Part shown: piece by piece, positions 37,334 to 45,900 of the stretch
How positions within the stretch are numbered: position 1 is the first letter of the stretch
Layout: every line of letters begins with the position of its first letter
Origin: Actibacterium pelagium
GTDB taxonomy: Bacteria; Pseudomonadota; Alphaproteobacteria; Rhodobacterales; Rhodobacteraceae
Assembly (NCBI RefSeq): GCF_002285415.1
Contig: NZ_NSBU01000007.1
Location: 1,326,583 to 1,390,582 of the forward strand
Reading direction: 5' to 3'
Length of the DNA stretch: 64,000 nucleotides
Notes under the pieces: model-generated
Database searches by the model: none
Told to the model about the DNA's origin: nothing
Seen by the model: only the letters and a program-made list of their open reading frames with translations
Translations under genes and position numbers: made by a program

Positions 37334-38302
37334 ATGACCAGCGAAACGATGAAGGCTGTCATCTGCGAGCGCTACGGCTCTCCGGACGTTCTTGAAATTC
37401 GGACCGTCCCGCGCCCCGTTCCGGCGAAAGGAGAAGTTCGCGTGAAGGTTTGCGCCTCTACGGTGAACCGCACCGACACTGCGACACTTCGGGCCCATCC
37501 GTTTTTCGCGCGCGCGATGACCGGCTTGATACGACCGAAGATGCAGATTTTGGGAATGGATTTCGCCGGTGAGATTGACATGCTGGGTGACGGTGTGACC
37601 ACCTTCGCCATAGGGGATCGGGTGTTCGGAATGTCGCCCGACATGTTCGGGGCCCATGCCGAATACCTGTGTTTGCCAGCAAATGGCGCAATCGCGAAGA
37701 TTCCAGAAAACTTACCATTCCATCAGGCCGTGGTCGGGGAAGGCGCGTGGTACGCCAACGGAACCACGCAGGTCCTTTCCGAGGGCCAGCGTTGCCTGAT
37801 TTACGGCGCATCCGGGGCAATTGGTACGGCGGCAGTACAACTTGCCAAGGCGCAAGGCGCCTACGTGGTCACCGTTGTCGGCACTCGGCACATGGATTTG
37901 GCGGCAGCGCTCGGTGCCGATCGTGTGGTGAACTATGAAACTCAGGATTTCACTGCATTGGGAGAAACCTTTGACCTTGTTTTCGATGCGGTTGGTAAAA
38001 CGTCGTTCTTCGAATGCCGCCCCTTGTTGGCTAAGGATGGAATATTCTCAGCCACGGACTTGGGCCCCGGCTGGTCCAACATAATTCTTGGTTCATTCTA
38101 TGGAGCAACCGGAAGCAAGCGTGTCCGCGTGCCTTTCCCTGAAGGCGCACCCGGGTTCATTCAAAAGCTTGCCAATCTGATGTCCCAAGGCAAGTTCCAA
38201 GGCGTCTTCGATCGGCGGTATCCGATGGACAAGATCACCGACGCCTTCCGCTATGTCGAAAAGGGACAGAAGACCGGCATCGTCGTGGTGGACGTTTGTT
38301 GA
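37334..38302 (+). CDS. MDR-family NAD(P)H-dependent reductase 1
   Basis: The zinc-independent medium-chain reductase has 322 residues. The GroES-like domain contains CASTVNRTDTATLRAH near residue 41 and MDFAGEIDMLGDGVTTFAIG. The NAD(P)-binding domain contains LIYGASGAIGTAAVQLAKAQ near residue 155. Zinc ligands of alcohol dehydrogenases are absent, so a quinone or enone reductase is likelier. It follows the membrane protein by three bases and is convergent with the similar gene at 38396. Confidence 0.88.
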   Translation: MTSETMKAVICERYGSPDVLEIRTVPRPVPAKGEVRVKVCASTVNRTDTATLRAHPFFARAMTGLIRPKMQILGMDFAGEIDMLGDGVTTFAIGDRVFGMSPDMFGAHAEYLCLPANGAIAKIPENLPFHQAVVGEGAWYANGTTQVLSEGQRCLIYGASGAIGTAAVQLAKAQGAYVVTVVGTRHMDLAAALGADRVVNYETQDFTALGETFDLVFDAVGKTSFFECRPLLAKDGIFSATDLGPGWSNIILGSFYGATGSKRVRVPFPEGAPGFIQKLANLMSQGKFQGVFDRRYPMDKITDAFRYVEKGQKTGIVVVDVC

Positions 38303-38395
38303 GAGACACCCAGGGGCACCATAATATCTAACGGTCGCCTTCGGAACCGTTGGATAGGGGTCGCGATTGCCCCCGCAGTTCAGACCTGTCGCGCC

Positions 38396-39349
38396 TTACG
38401 GCTTGATTACAATTTTACCCTTAACTTCGCCCAACCCAGTCCGACGCAGCGCATCCGGGACCGAAGACAGCGGCAGGACTGCCTCGAGATGCGGCGCTAT
38501 CTTACCGTCAACCGCCGCTTGCGCAACGCGCTGTGTCAGGTCCCGACCGCTTGGTACCAAGAGCATGCCGATTGATTTCTTGGCGGGACGAAAAAGCCTC
38601 CCTCCGAGCACCAATGACAGCAGCACACTGACCGGTCCACCCAACGCCCGGTAGACACCTCCCGGCGCTAGGCAACCTGCTATCCGAAACGGGCCGCGTG
38701 TCGCGACCATGTCCAGAATTCGGGTCCACTTACGGCCCGATCTTGCGAAATCCTGCACCCGGTAGTCGATGATCTCGTCTGCACCCAGCTCTTTCAACCA
38801 AGCAATCTTGCCCGCGTTGTCTACCACAGTGACATGGGCGCCTGCGGCCTTGGCCAGTTGCAGCGCCATCGTGCCTGATCCCCCGCCCGCACCGTTGATC
38901 AAAAGCGTGTCGTCGGGCGACAGCCCTTCGGTGCCGGTCAAAGCAATTCCACCGGCCTGAGGCAAACACGCAGCGATATCATCTGACAGGCCTTCGGGTA
39001 CTTTGATCATCTCGGCCTCGGCAACACAGGCGAATTCGGCAAATCCGCCCCGCACCATCACAAGATCACCCATGACCCTGTCGCCGATCTGAAAGTCAGA
39101 CGCCCCCGCGCCAAGCTTGTCGACGATCCCGACGATGTCAGATCCGAGAATGGGGTTCTTGGGGCGGAAAAATCCGCCGACAAGCCGCGCATATAGAGGG
39201 GCGCCAACAAGGTATTCCCAGTCAGACAGGTTGACCCCACAGGCCAGGACCTTCACGCGGATCTGGGATGCATCTGGTTCAGGTATCGGTACGTCTGCAA
39301 GACGCAGGTTTTCCGGTCCTCCGTAACTGTCTTGAACAATTGCCTTCAT
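38396..39349 (-). CDS. MDR-family NAD(P)H-dependent reductase 2
   Basis: A second zinc-free medium-chain reductase, 317 residues, with VLACGVNLSDWEYLVG near residue 34 and LLINGAGGGSGTMALQLAKA near residue 148. It is a distant paralogue of the neighbouring convergent reductase rather than a recent copy. The substrate is not predictable. It is divergent from the 2TM-protein/saccharopine-reductase pair, so it may share their control. Confidence 0.88.
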   Translation of the reverse strand: MKAIVQDSYGGPENLRLADVPIPEPDASQIRVKVLACGVNLSDWEYLVGAPLYARLVGGFFRPKNPILGSDIVGIVDKLGAGASDFQIGDRVMGDLVMVRGGFAEFACVAEAEMIKVPEGLSDDIAACLPQAGGIALTGTEGLSPDDTLLINGAGGGSGTMALQLAKAAGAHVTVVDNAGKIAWLKELGADEIIDYRVQDFARSGRKWTRILDMVATRGPFRIAGCLAPGGVYRALGGPVSVLLSLVLGGRLFRPAKKSIGMLLVPSGRDLTQRVAQAAVDGKIAPHLEAVLPLSSVPDALRRTGLGEVKGKIVIKP

Positions 39350-39582
39350 TGAAACGCCTCACTTCGTACGGGCGACTGTGGCGGGACCTAGTCTGCAGAG
39401 TCCTATTCGGTTCAGGTTACTATACTTCGTTTGAAGCTACGCGACTTACTGAACTTTCCCGCCCAAAACTCCTAGAAAGCTACAATATCTGTCTTCAGCA
39501 TAAATTGATCTCGGTCAGCGCGAGGCTTGATAATCTTTGCTACGAACCTGTCATTGAAGTCATCCATTTAAAGGATTGAACT

Positions 39583-39864
39583 ATGGCACAGGAAGAAATT
39601 TACGAGAAAGCCAGACAGCGAGCCGAAGCAAAATACGGCTTCTTCGTTCATGCAGTGGTCTATGTCGCCGTGATGTTGCTGCTACTGATCATCAACTTGC
39701 TCACATCGTCTGGATACCTCTGGTTCATTTGGCCTTTGCTGGGTTGGGGCCTTGCACTCACAATACACGGGGCACGCGTGTTCCTGTTGGGTGACAGAAA
39801 CGCAATCGTCGACGCATTGACGGAACGAGAGTTGCGGCACACCAAAACTGACCAGCAGCAATAG
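39583..39864 (+). CDS. 2TM-domain protein
   Basis: The 93-residue protein has the 2TM-domain pattern: an N-terminal charged helix (YEKARQRAEAKYGFFVHAVV), two membrane helices at about residues 20-40 and 46-66, and a charged C-terminus. The domain occurs fused to LytTR-type regulators and alone. The function is unknown. Its TAG stop overlaps a possible GTG of the next gene, so the pair is an operon. Confidence 0.82.
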   Translation: MAQEEIYEKARQRAEAKYGFFVHAVVYVAVMLLLLIINLLTSSGYLWFIWPLLGWGLALTIHGARVFLLGDRNAIVDALTERELRHTKTDQQQ

Positions 39865-39881
39865 TGAAAGAGGCCGCTGGA

Positions 39882-41126
39882 ATGCCAAATCGTGATTTCG
39901 ACATCGTGCTCTGGGGCGCGACCGGGGCAACCGGCCGCCGCGCGGCGCACCATCTTGCAAGGCGGTGCGGGGAAAGCGGGCTTCGTCTAGCCATTGGCGG
40001 TCGAAACCGTCAGAAATTGGAAGACGTTCGAACGAACCTTCCCGGTGCGGATGGCAAGATCGGTATCCTTGTCGGTGACAGCCTTGATCCCGCGTCCATG
40101 CAGGACGTCGCCGCTAAGGCTCGTGTTGTGGTATCCACGGTCGGCCCGTTTGCCCTTTATGGAAGTAATCTTGTCGAAGCCTGTGCGCAGAATGGCACCC
40201 ATTACTGCGACTTGACGGCAGAGCCGCAATGGATGCGGGCGATGATAGATGCCCACGACAAGCGTGCCCGGGAGACCGGGGCTCGGATCGTCCACTCTTG
40301 CGGACATGACTCAATCCCTTCGGATTTGGGCGTTCAGTTCCTTCAAGAGGCTGCGGCTGAGCGTTACGGAGTGCCCTGCAACCGCATAGCCACCCGCGTG
40401 ACGCGGATGAAAGGTGGCTTTAGCGGAGGCACCGCCGCAAGCTTTCTGAACGCGATGCGGCTTCGCGACACGGATCCTGATTTCTCTGCACTCTCGCTTG
40501 ATCCCTATGCGCTTTGCCCCGAAGACGAGCGAGATGGTCCAGATGGCCCAGACCGGATGATGCCGATCCAGATCACATGGGATGCAGACCTTAAGGCCTG
40601 GACCAAACCCTATTTCATGGGGCCGATGAACTCCAAAGTCGTTCGGCGGACCAATGCGATCATGGCGTACCCTTATGGCCGGGACTTCCGATACGAGGAA
40701 ACAGGCCTGACCCGTGGCGGTATCGGTGGCTGGTTTTCGGCGATGGGTAGCACCCTGTTTGGTCGGTTGTTCCTGATCGCAATGGCCAACCCTGCGACCC
40801 GCGGTTTTCTTAAGCGCAAAGTCCTGCCAAAATCCGGCGAAGGACCCAGCAAAGAAGTTCGCGAATCCGGATCATATGAAATCGTTCTTGTTGGAGAAGT
40901 GCCCGATGGGAACATCTTGAAGGCGCGCATTACCGGGAAAGGCGACCCCGGAGTACGCTCGACCACGATGATGCTGACCGAAGCGGCCCTGTGCCTTGCC
41001 GAAGACGCCGATAAGATCGCGGTAGCAGGTGGTTTCTGGACCCCGGCTTCTGCGATGGGAGCCCTACTGCGTGACCGGATCACCACCCATGCTGGGATGA
41101 GTTTTGAGCTGATCGACAGCCAGTAA
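39882..41126 (+). CDS. Saccharopine-dehydrogenase-family reductase (trans-acting enoyl reductase type)
   Basis: ATG 39882 is chosen because aaagagg lies eight bases upstream. A GTG at 39864 overlaps the previous stop but lacks its own SD. The 414-residue protein has the Rossmann motif DIVLWGATGATGRRAAHHLA at residues 6-25, VVSTVGPFALYGSNLVEAC, and GTHYCDLTAEPQW. It resembles mycobacterial trans-acting enoyl reductases and eukaryotic SCCPDH proteins, which are linked to lipid synthesis, rather than lysine-pathway saccharopine dehydrogenase. The substrate is not known. Confidence 0.87.
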   Translation: MPNRDFDIVLWGATGATGRRAAHHLARRCGESGLRLAIGGRNRQKLEDVRTNLPGADGKIGILVGDSLDPASMQDVAAKARVVVSTVGPFALYGSNLVEACAQNGTHYCDLTAEPQWMRAMIDAHDKRARETGARIVHSCGHDSIPSDLGVQFLQEAAAERYGVPCNRIATRVTRMKGGFSGGTAASFLNAMRLRDTDPDFSALSLDPYALCPEDERDGPDGPDRMMPIQITWDADLKAWTKPYFMGPMNSKVVRRTNAIMAYPYGRDFRYEETGLTRGGIGGWFSAMGSTLFGRLFLIAMANPATRGFLKRKVLPKSGEGPSKEVRESGSYEIVLVGEVPDGNILKARITGKGDPGVRSTTMMLTEAALCLAEDADKIAVAGGFWTPASAMGALLRDRITTHAGMSFELIDSQ

Positions 41127-41155
41127 GGACGACATCTAGGCGCGAAACTTGAAGC

Positions 41156-42709
41156 TTATCCTTGGAATTGGCGGAACACTTTAGGGTCGATGCTGGCAGC
41201 GGCTAACATACCACCCCAAAGCGCCCCCGGGACACCGGGGCTCGCAACATCCTGACCGGCTAGATAAAGCCCCGGAACCGGCGTCTTGGCCCTTAGCGCA
41301 TCGCACATCATACGCTCTGGTGTGACATCCAACCCGTAAAAGGCCCCTTCGCGATGCCCTGTGAAACTGACGGTCGATAACGGTGTCGCCAAGTCCTTGT
41401 ACACCACAAGCTTTGCAAGGTCAGGGAAGTGTCGTTCGAACTCGGCCATCAAGGTTTTCTCTGCCCGGCGCTTGAAGTCAGCATAGTCATCACCTCGTGT
41501 CCCCGCAGGCTGATCTGCCCAACCGGCAACCGTCGACCAGTCCGCCCAGACAAGCAATTGCGCCGTGTGTTTCTGGCGTGGGCCGGGGTCATACGATGGG
41601 TCCTTCAGCGACCCGAACGACACCGTCATGTGTGGGGGCCTGCCATCGGGCACATCTGTCCAGATGACGTCGACGTCTCCGGTCGGATAAATCCAGTGGT
41701 TCGCTTTGGTCGCTCCGGCAGCCTCGACATCGCCTTCAAGACCAAGGAACATCGTAAAGTGGGCAATGCTTGACGGTAAGGCACGGATTTCTGAGGCCCA
41801 GTCTTCGTGGCCGATGTCGTCGTTCAGCAAATTGTCGAGCGTCTCCCGCGCACCGATGTCAGAAACAACGACCTTTGAACGGATCTCCTCGCCATCGCTG
41901 GTTCGAACACCTACGACCCGCCCCTCTTCAAGAAGCAAGCCGCTCACACGGACACCGCCTCGTGTTTCTCCGCCGTTTTTGGTGACCGTGGGTAGGATGT
42001 GTTTGGCGAAGGCCCCACTTCCCCCCACAGGGTACCAAGACCCACTGTAAAGATAGTACCCGGCGATCAGGGCGTGCATCGCGAAGCTGGCCTTGCTTGG
42101 GCGCCCGCCGTGGTCGCCCCACTGGGACGCCAAGACCGCTGCAAGCTCTGGGTCGTCGGTGATCTCGTCAATCACCTCGCGTGTCGTCCTTGCCATCCAC
42201 TTAGAGATCGCCCTGCGGTTCCACCAGTCCATCACATCGCCGGCAATCTCTGGCATCGCACGGGTGGGGAACATCTTCATTGCGGCGTCCCGCCCCTCAC
42301 GCATTGCGTGGGTCCAAGCTTCAATCGCTTTGGCCTGATCCGGGAAGCGATCCTTCAGGTCCATCTCTTGTGCTTCATAGGGTCGTGAAAGCGACAAAGG
42401 TTTCGAGGATCCAATATGCACCGTGTCATAAATGGACCCCAAGGAAACGAACTCCATCGGCGTATCGCACAACCAATCCACCAATGCGCGCTCGCGGTCG
42501 CCCGGCGCCATGTGCCCCAAGTAGTGAAGGCCGACATCCCAGGTAAATCCATCCCGAAAGAAACTGTGTGTAAGCCCGCCTAAGGTTTGGTGCTGTTCAA
42601 GAAGTAAAACCTTGTGCCCGACCTGGCTAAGCGCCGCAGCGGCTGCCATGCCACCAATACCTGATCCAACGACAATGGCATCCCAGTGATTGGTTTCTGT
42701 ATTGGTCAT
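41156..42709 (-). CDS. CrtI/retinol-saturase-like FAD oxidoreductase
   Basis: ATG 42709 gives 517 residues. The dinucleotide-binding motif AIVVGSGIGGMAAAAALSQV lies at residues 11-30, followed by LLLEQHQTLGGLTHSF. The C-terminal FAD-binding block VPGLYLAGQDVASPGVPGAL is typical of phytoene desaturases and carotenoid isomerases. The similarity to all-trans-retinol 13,14-reductases suggests a polyene or isoprenoid substrate. No other carotenoid gene is in the window, so a carotenoid role is unsupported by context. It is convergent with the saccharopine-reductase-like gene. Confidence 0.87.
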   Translation of the reverse strand: MTNTETNHWDAIVVGSGIGGMAAAAALSQVGHKVLLLEQHQTLGGLTHSFFRDGFTWDVGLHYLGHMAPGDRERALVDWLCDTPMEFVSLGSIYDTVHIGSSKPLSLSRPYEAQEMDLKDRFPDQAKAIEAWTHAMREGRDAAMKMFPTRAMPEIAGDVMDWWNRRAISKWMARTTREVIDEITDDPELAAVLASQWGDHGGRPSKASFAMHALIAGYYLYSGSWYPVGGSGAFAKHILPTVTKNGGETRGGVRVSGLLLEEGRVVGVRTSDGEEIRSKVVVSDIGARETLDNLLNDDIGHEDWASEIRALPSSIAHFTMFLGLEGDVEAAGATKANHWIYPTGDVDVIWTDVPDGRPPHMTVSFGSLKDPSYDPGPRQKHTAQLLVWADWSTVAGWADQPAGTRGDDYADFKRRAEKTLMAEFERHFPDLAKLVVYKDLATPLSTVSFTGHREGAFYGLDVTPERMMCDALRAKTPVPGLYLAGQDVASPGVPGALWGGMLAAASIDPKVFRQFQG

Positions 42710-43012
42710 TCTACAAAGCCCCCTAGACCTGATGGTTTGCCCGTCCACAATTCAGCGCTTGGACAGATGTAATCAATTCATCCAATTCGAAATCCGACTG
42801 TGCCGTCGCAATCAAAACGTAGCCGGAGAGAAACCTCTTCTCGGCTTTTTCGGTAGCACGCTAGGACATGAGTGTAATTGATGTGCCTCAACGCATTCCT
42901 GAATTCTGCAGGAAGGCCGCCGCCATTGAAGAGTCGCGGCAAGCAATCGGCACCGATAAGATTGCCGTGGGCGAGGTGGCGCCCACTGGGCTGTTTTACA
43001 GGCTTTGGTCAG
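42710..43012. other. Non-coding gap
   Basis: About 300 bases between two minus-strand genes, holding the presumed promoter of the CrtI-like gene and the 3' region of the acyl-CoA dehydrogenase operon. Short open frames here have no SD and no family resemblance. No clear terminator was found. Confidence 0.55.
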
Positions 43013-44548
43013 TTAACGATCGCAAAGCCGCTTCATACGCGCAGGGTTAGGATGTTCGTCAGCGACCCAAGCGATACGCGCCCATACACAGGCCAACAGC
43101 GTGTCGATGGTTTGCTGCATGAACCCATGCGCAAGGATCGAAGCGTCTGGCGCCTCTTGCAATTGCTGGCGCGAGGCCTTCCACTCCGTCAAAGCGTTCT
43201 CGATCCGCGTACCTGGGTGGCTGGCAAGTTCTGCTTCCACAAACGCGGCAAACGCATCCCCCGGATGACCCGGCGCCAAACGTGTTGCCAGTACTCTTTC
43301 ATGAATACCATTCGCGCCTTCGTAGATCGCCGTAATACGGCAGTCGCGATAGGTCTGCTCCAGCCGGTATTCCTTTAGGTACCCGTAGCCGCCAAGAACC
43401 TGCATCCCCAGCTCTGCACCGCGCATTCCGGCTTCGGTGCAAAAAACCTTGGCCACCGGCGTCAGGAAGTCCACCAGTTCGCTGTTTCCCCCCTGCTCCA
43501 TCAGAACGAACGCAAGGTGAGAGATCGCGCGACCTCCGACCGCCAGCCGATCAATCTCGGTCAGCATACGGCGCACGTCGGCGTGTCCGTCCAAGGTGAT
43601 TGGTGCGCCGTCCGGTCCGCGTCCCTGCGTGCGCTCGGCGGCATAGGCGCTGGCGATGTCGCAGGCGCGGGCCGCATGGGCCACACCTTGCAACGCTACA
43701 TCGGCGCGCGCGTGGTTCATCATGGTGAACATGGCGGCGAGGCCTTTGCCTTCCTCGCCGATCAACTCGGCCTCGGCACCGTCAAATGCCATCTGGCAGG
43801 TCGGCGAGGCGTGAAGGCCCATTTTCTCTTCGATCCGAGTAATGGTCACCGAATTGCGGCTGCCATCAGTCCGGGTGCAAGGGCACAGAAACAAGGACAA
43901 GCCTTTGATCCCGTCGTCCGAGGTGCGGGCCAGAACCAAATGCAGGATCCGCTCGCTCAAATCCTGGTCACCGCCCGAGATGAAAATCTTCTCGCCAGTG
44001 ATAGACCAGCCCTTTTTCGAGGGTTCCGCCTTACAGCGCACGCGGCTTAGATCAGACCCCGCTCCGGGTTCTGTCAGACACATGGTGGCCAGCGTTTCAC
44101 CCGAGGTCAAAGGCGGGATGTAACGTGCTTTCTGGTCGTCTGTTCCGAAGCGCAAGATGGTTCGCACCGCCCCCGGCACCAGCCCGGTCACCATCTGCAG
44201 GCTATGGTTGGCCCCTGAAAAGACCTCGGACGTGATCGCATGAATCAGCCCACCCATTCCCTGCCCACCGTACTCTTCGGGCACGGTAAGCGACGGCCAC
44301 CCCTGTTCAGCATAGGCGCGATACACTTCGGCGAACCCATCCGGCATCGACACGCGTCCGTTTTCCAGCCGGCACCCCTGCAAGTCACCCGGCTCGTCCA
44401 ACGGGGCGATTTCCCCTTCCGCAAAGGCAGCGAAATGGCCGCCGATCTCTGCCGCAAACTCGGCATCCCAAGTGGCAAGCCCATTGGCGCCAGCCACATG
44501 GTTCAAGGAAAAGAGGATGTCCTCTATCGGAGCCTGAAACGGTTTCAT
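43013..44548 (-). CDS. Acyl-CoA dehydrogenase, long type (aromatic-acid operon)
   Basis: The 511-residue enzyme is longer than the usual 380-400. After an N-terminal extension it has the middle-domain motif MCLTEPGAGSDLSRVRCKAE near residue 155 and ITGEKIFISGGDQDLSE. The C-terminal region contains QVLGGYGYLKEYRLEQTYRD and the likely base-bearing AIYEGANGIHERVLATRLA. The length class matches the large acyl-CoA dehydrogenases that include the methylmercaptopropionyl-CoA enzyme DmdC and aryl-propionyl-CoA enzymes. In this operon an arylpropionyl-CoA substrate is plausible. It starts two bases after the DUF3237 gene and ends the operon. Confidence 0.85.
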   Translation of the reverse strand: MKPFQAPIEDILFSLNHVAGANGLATWDAEFAAEIGGHFAAFAEGEIAPLDEPGDLQGCRLENGRVSMPDGFAEVYRAYAEQGWPSLTVPEEYGGQGMGGLIHAITSEVFSGANHSLQMVTGLVPGAVRTILRFGTDDQKARYIPPLTSGETLATMCLTEPGAGSDLSRVRCKAEPSKKGWSITGEKIFISGGDQDLSERILHLVLARTSDDGIKGLSLFLCPCTRTDGSRNSVTITRIEEKMGLHASPTCQMAFDGAEAELIGEEGKGLAAMFTMMNHARADVALQGVAHAARACDIASAYAAERTQGRGPDGAPITLDGHADVRRMLTEIDRLAVGGRAISHLAFVLMEQGGNSELVDFLTPVAKVFCTEAGMRGAELGMQVLGGYGYLKEYRLEQTYRDCRITAIYEGANGIHERVLATRLAPGHPGDAFAAFVEAELASHPGTRIENALTEWKASRQQLQEAPDASILAHGFMQQTIDTLLACVWARIAWVADEHPNPARMKRLCDR

Positions 44549-44550
44549 GA

Positions 44551-45015
44551 TCAGTCCACTTTGTAGAAGGCGACCTCAACGGCCGAGGCGCGGCGAATAC
44601 CGGCGCTGACAAAAATGGTGTGGTTCACCCAGTCATAGCGCGGGTCGCCGGTTTCCAGGCGCGCAGCCGTTCGCATGTAATATTGCGACGGGTCGACGTC
44701 TTCGCCTTTGGCAAGTCGCGCGATGACGTCTGGCGGCCCGTGTCGCGTACCGGCGTTGACGATCTCGATCACTGCGCCGTCCTCGGTTTCAACCGCATAG
44801 CGCGTGTCCAGATGCGCAGCACCATCGGCATGAATCGTCTGCCAGTCGGCGCCAAGGTCCAGAACCTCGCCGACAAGATCAGGCCCCAAAGCCCGACCAC
44901 CGATAATCGGGATAATCCGACGCAGACCCGCCCTGCCCTTTCCCAGTTCGATCGGCGCCGAAAGCTCGATCGACAAGGTGAAGGAATGCGTTAGTGATGG
45001 AACTGGAACCTGCAT
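44551..45015 (-). CDS. DUF3237-family protein
   Basis: ATG 45015 gives 154 residues. The family pattern is present: GKGRAGLRRIIPIIGGRALG near residue 28, GADWQTIHADGAAHLDTRYA, and YMRTAARLETGDPRYDWVNH. DUF3237 proteins are small beta-barrels of unknown biochemistry, often found in aromatic-degradation operons. It lies one base after the amidohydrolase and two before the dehydrogenase, so it is translated as part of the operon. An accessory or hydrolytic role is a guess. Confidence 0.85.
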   Translation of the reverse strand: MQVPVPSLTHSFTLSIELSAPIELGKGRAGLRRIIPIIGGRALGPDLVGEVLDLGADWQTIHADGAAHLDTRYAVETEDGAVIEIVNAGTRHGPPDVIARLAKGEDVDPSQYYMRTAARLETGDPRYDWVNHTIFVSAGIRRASAVEVAFYKVD

Positions 45016-45016
45016 C

Positions 45017-45886
45017 TTATGCGAACCCCAGCAGACGGGCAGCATTACCCTTGATGATGTCTTCACGCAGCTCGTCCTTGATGTCGATCTTCTCGAAATC
45101 CGACAGCCAGCGTTCGGGGGAGATCATCGGCCAGTCCGACCCGAACAGGACCTTCTTTTTCAGGATCGAGTTGCAGTACCGGACAAGGATCGGCGGGAAG
45201 TACTTCGGCGACCAACCCGACAGGTCGATATAAACGTTGGGCTTGTGCTGAGCGACTGCCAAGGCCTCTTCCTGCCACGGGAACGACGGGTGGGCGAGGA
45301 CGATGTTCATCTCGGGGAAGTCCACGGCAACATCATCCATATACATCGGGTTAGAGTACTTCAGGCGCATCCCATTGCCACCCGGCATGCCCGACCCGAC
45401 GCCTGTCTGACCTGTGTGGAACAAGGCGATACAACCATGTTCGGCAAGCACCTCGTAGAACGGGTAAGCCATCCGGTCATTGGCAAAGAAACCCTGCATT
45501 GTCGGGTGAAACTTGAACCCTTTAATACCGTAATCTTCGATCAGTCTGCGCGCTTCGCGGACCGCCATCTTGCCCTTCCATGGGTCGATCGAAGCAAACG
45601 GGATCAGGATGTCATCATTGCGTTTGACCTGCTCGATCACTTCGTCGTTCGAGAAACGGCGATAGCCGGTCTCGCGCTCGGCATCGACGGGGAAGATCAC
45701 AGCGGCAACATTCTGTTCCCGGAAGTGCGCAGCGGTCTGGTCAATCGTCGGCTGGACCACCTTGGCGCCGAAGTATTTCGCCATATGGGCCTGCAGGTCG
45801 TCATAGCCATCGTCACTATGACAGCCGCAGGGCTCTTCAGCGTGGGTATGGATGTCGATCGCACGGACCTTTGAGATATCTACCAT
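45017..45886 (-). CDS. Amidohydrolase-2 family enzyme
   Basis: This 289-residue TIM-barrel metal enzyme has AIDIHTHAEEP (His13, His15), FKFHPTMQGFF near residue 125, IALFHTGQTG near residue 155, and LFGSDWPMISPE near residue 247 with the conserved catalytic Asp. The family covers ACMSD-type decarboxylases and C-C or thioester hydrolases. In the phenylpropanoid beta-oxidative route described for Agrobacterium an amidohydrolase-family enzyme cleaves the beta-ketoacyl-CoA, and a similar role fits this operon. A decarboxylase role cannot be excluded. Confidence 0.86.
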   Translation of the reverse strand: MVDISKVRAIDIHTHAEEPCGCHSDDGYDDLQAHMAKYFGAKVVQPTIDQTAAHFREQNVAAVIFPVDAERETGYRRFSNDEVIEQVKRNDDILIPFASIDPWKGKMAVREARRLIEDYGIKGFKFHPTMQGFFANDRMAYPFYEVLAEHGCIALFHTGQTGVGSGMPGGNGMRLKYSNPMYMDDVAVDFPEMNIVLAHPSFPWQEEALAVAQHKPNVYIDLSGWSPKYFPPILVRYCNSILKKKVLFGSDWPMISPERWLSDFEKIDIKDELREDIIKGNAARLLGFA

Positions 45887-45900
45887 GTCTTGGTTTCCTT

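Noticed and set aside
38327-38354. Hairpin between the two convergent MDR genes
   Set aside because: A 9-bp stem with one G-U pair and ten-base loop but no T run on either strand. Too weak to call as a terminator.
39268-39579. 103-codon plus-strand frame upstream of the 2TM gene
   Set aside because: It overlaps the start of the MDR reductase, lacks an SD and resembles nothing. The region is better read as a divergent promoter.
42868-43050. 60-codon plus-strand frame in the gap before the acyl-CoA dehydrogenase operon
   Set aside because: No SD, overlaps the end of the dehydrogenase gene, no family resemblance.
44978-45874. Open frame antisense to the amidohydrolase gene
   Set aside because: The minus strand carries clear metal-binding motifs, while the plus frame has none.
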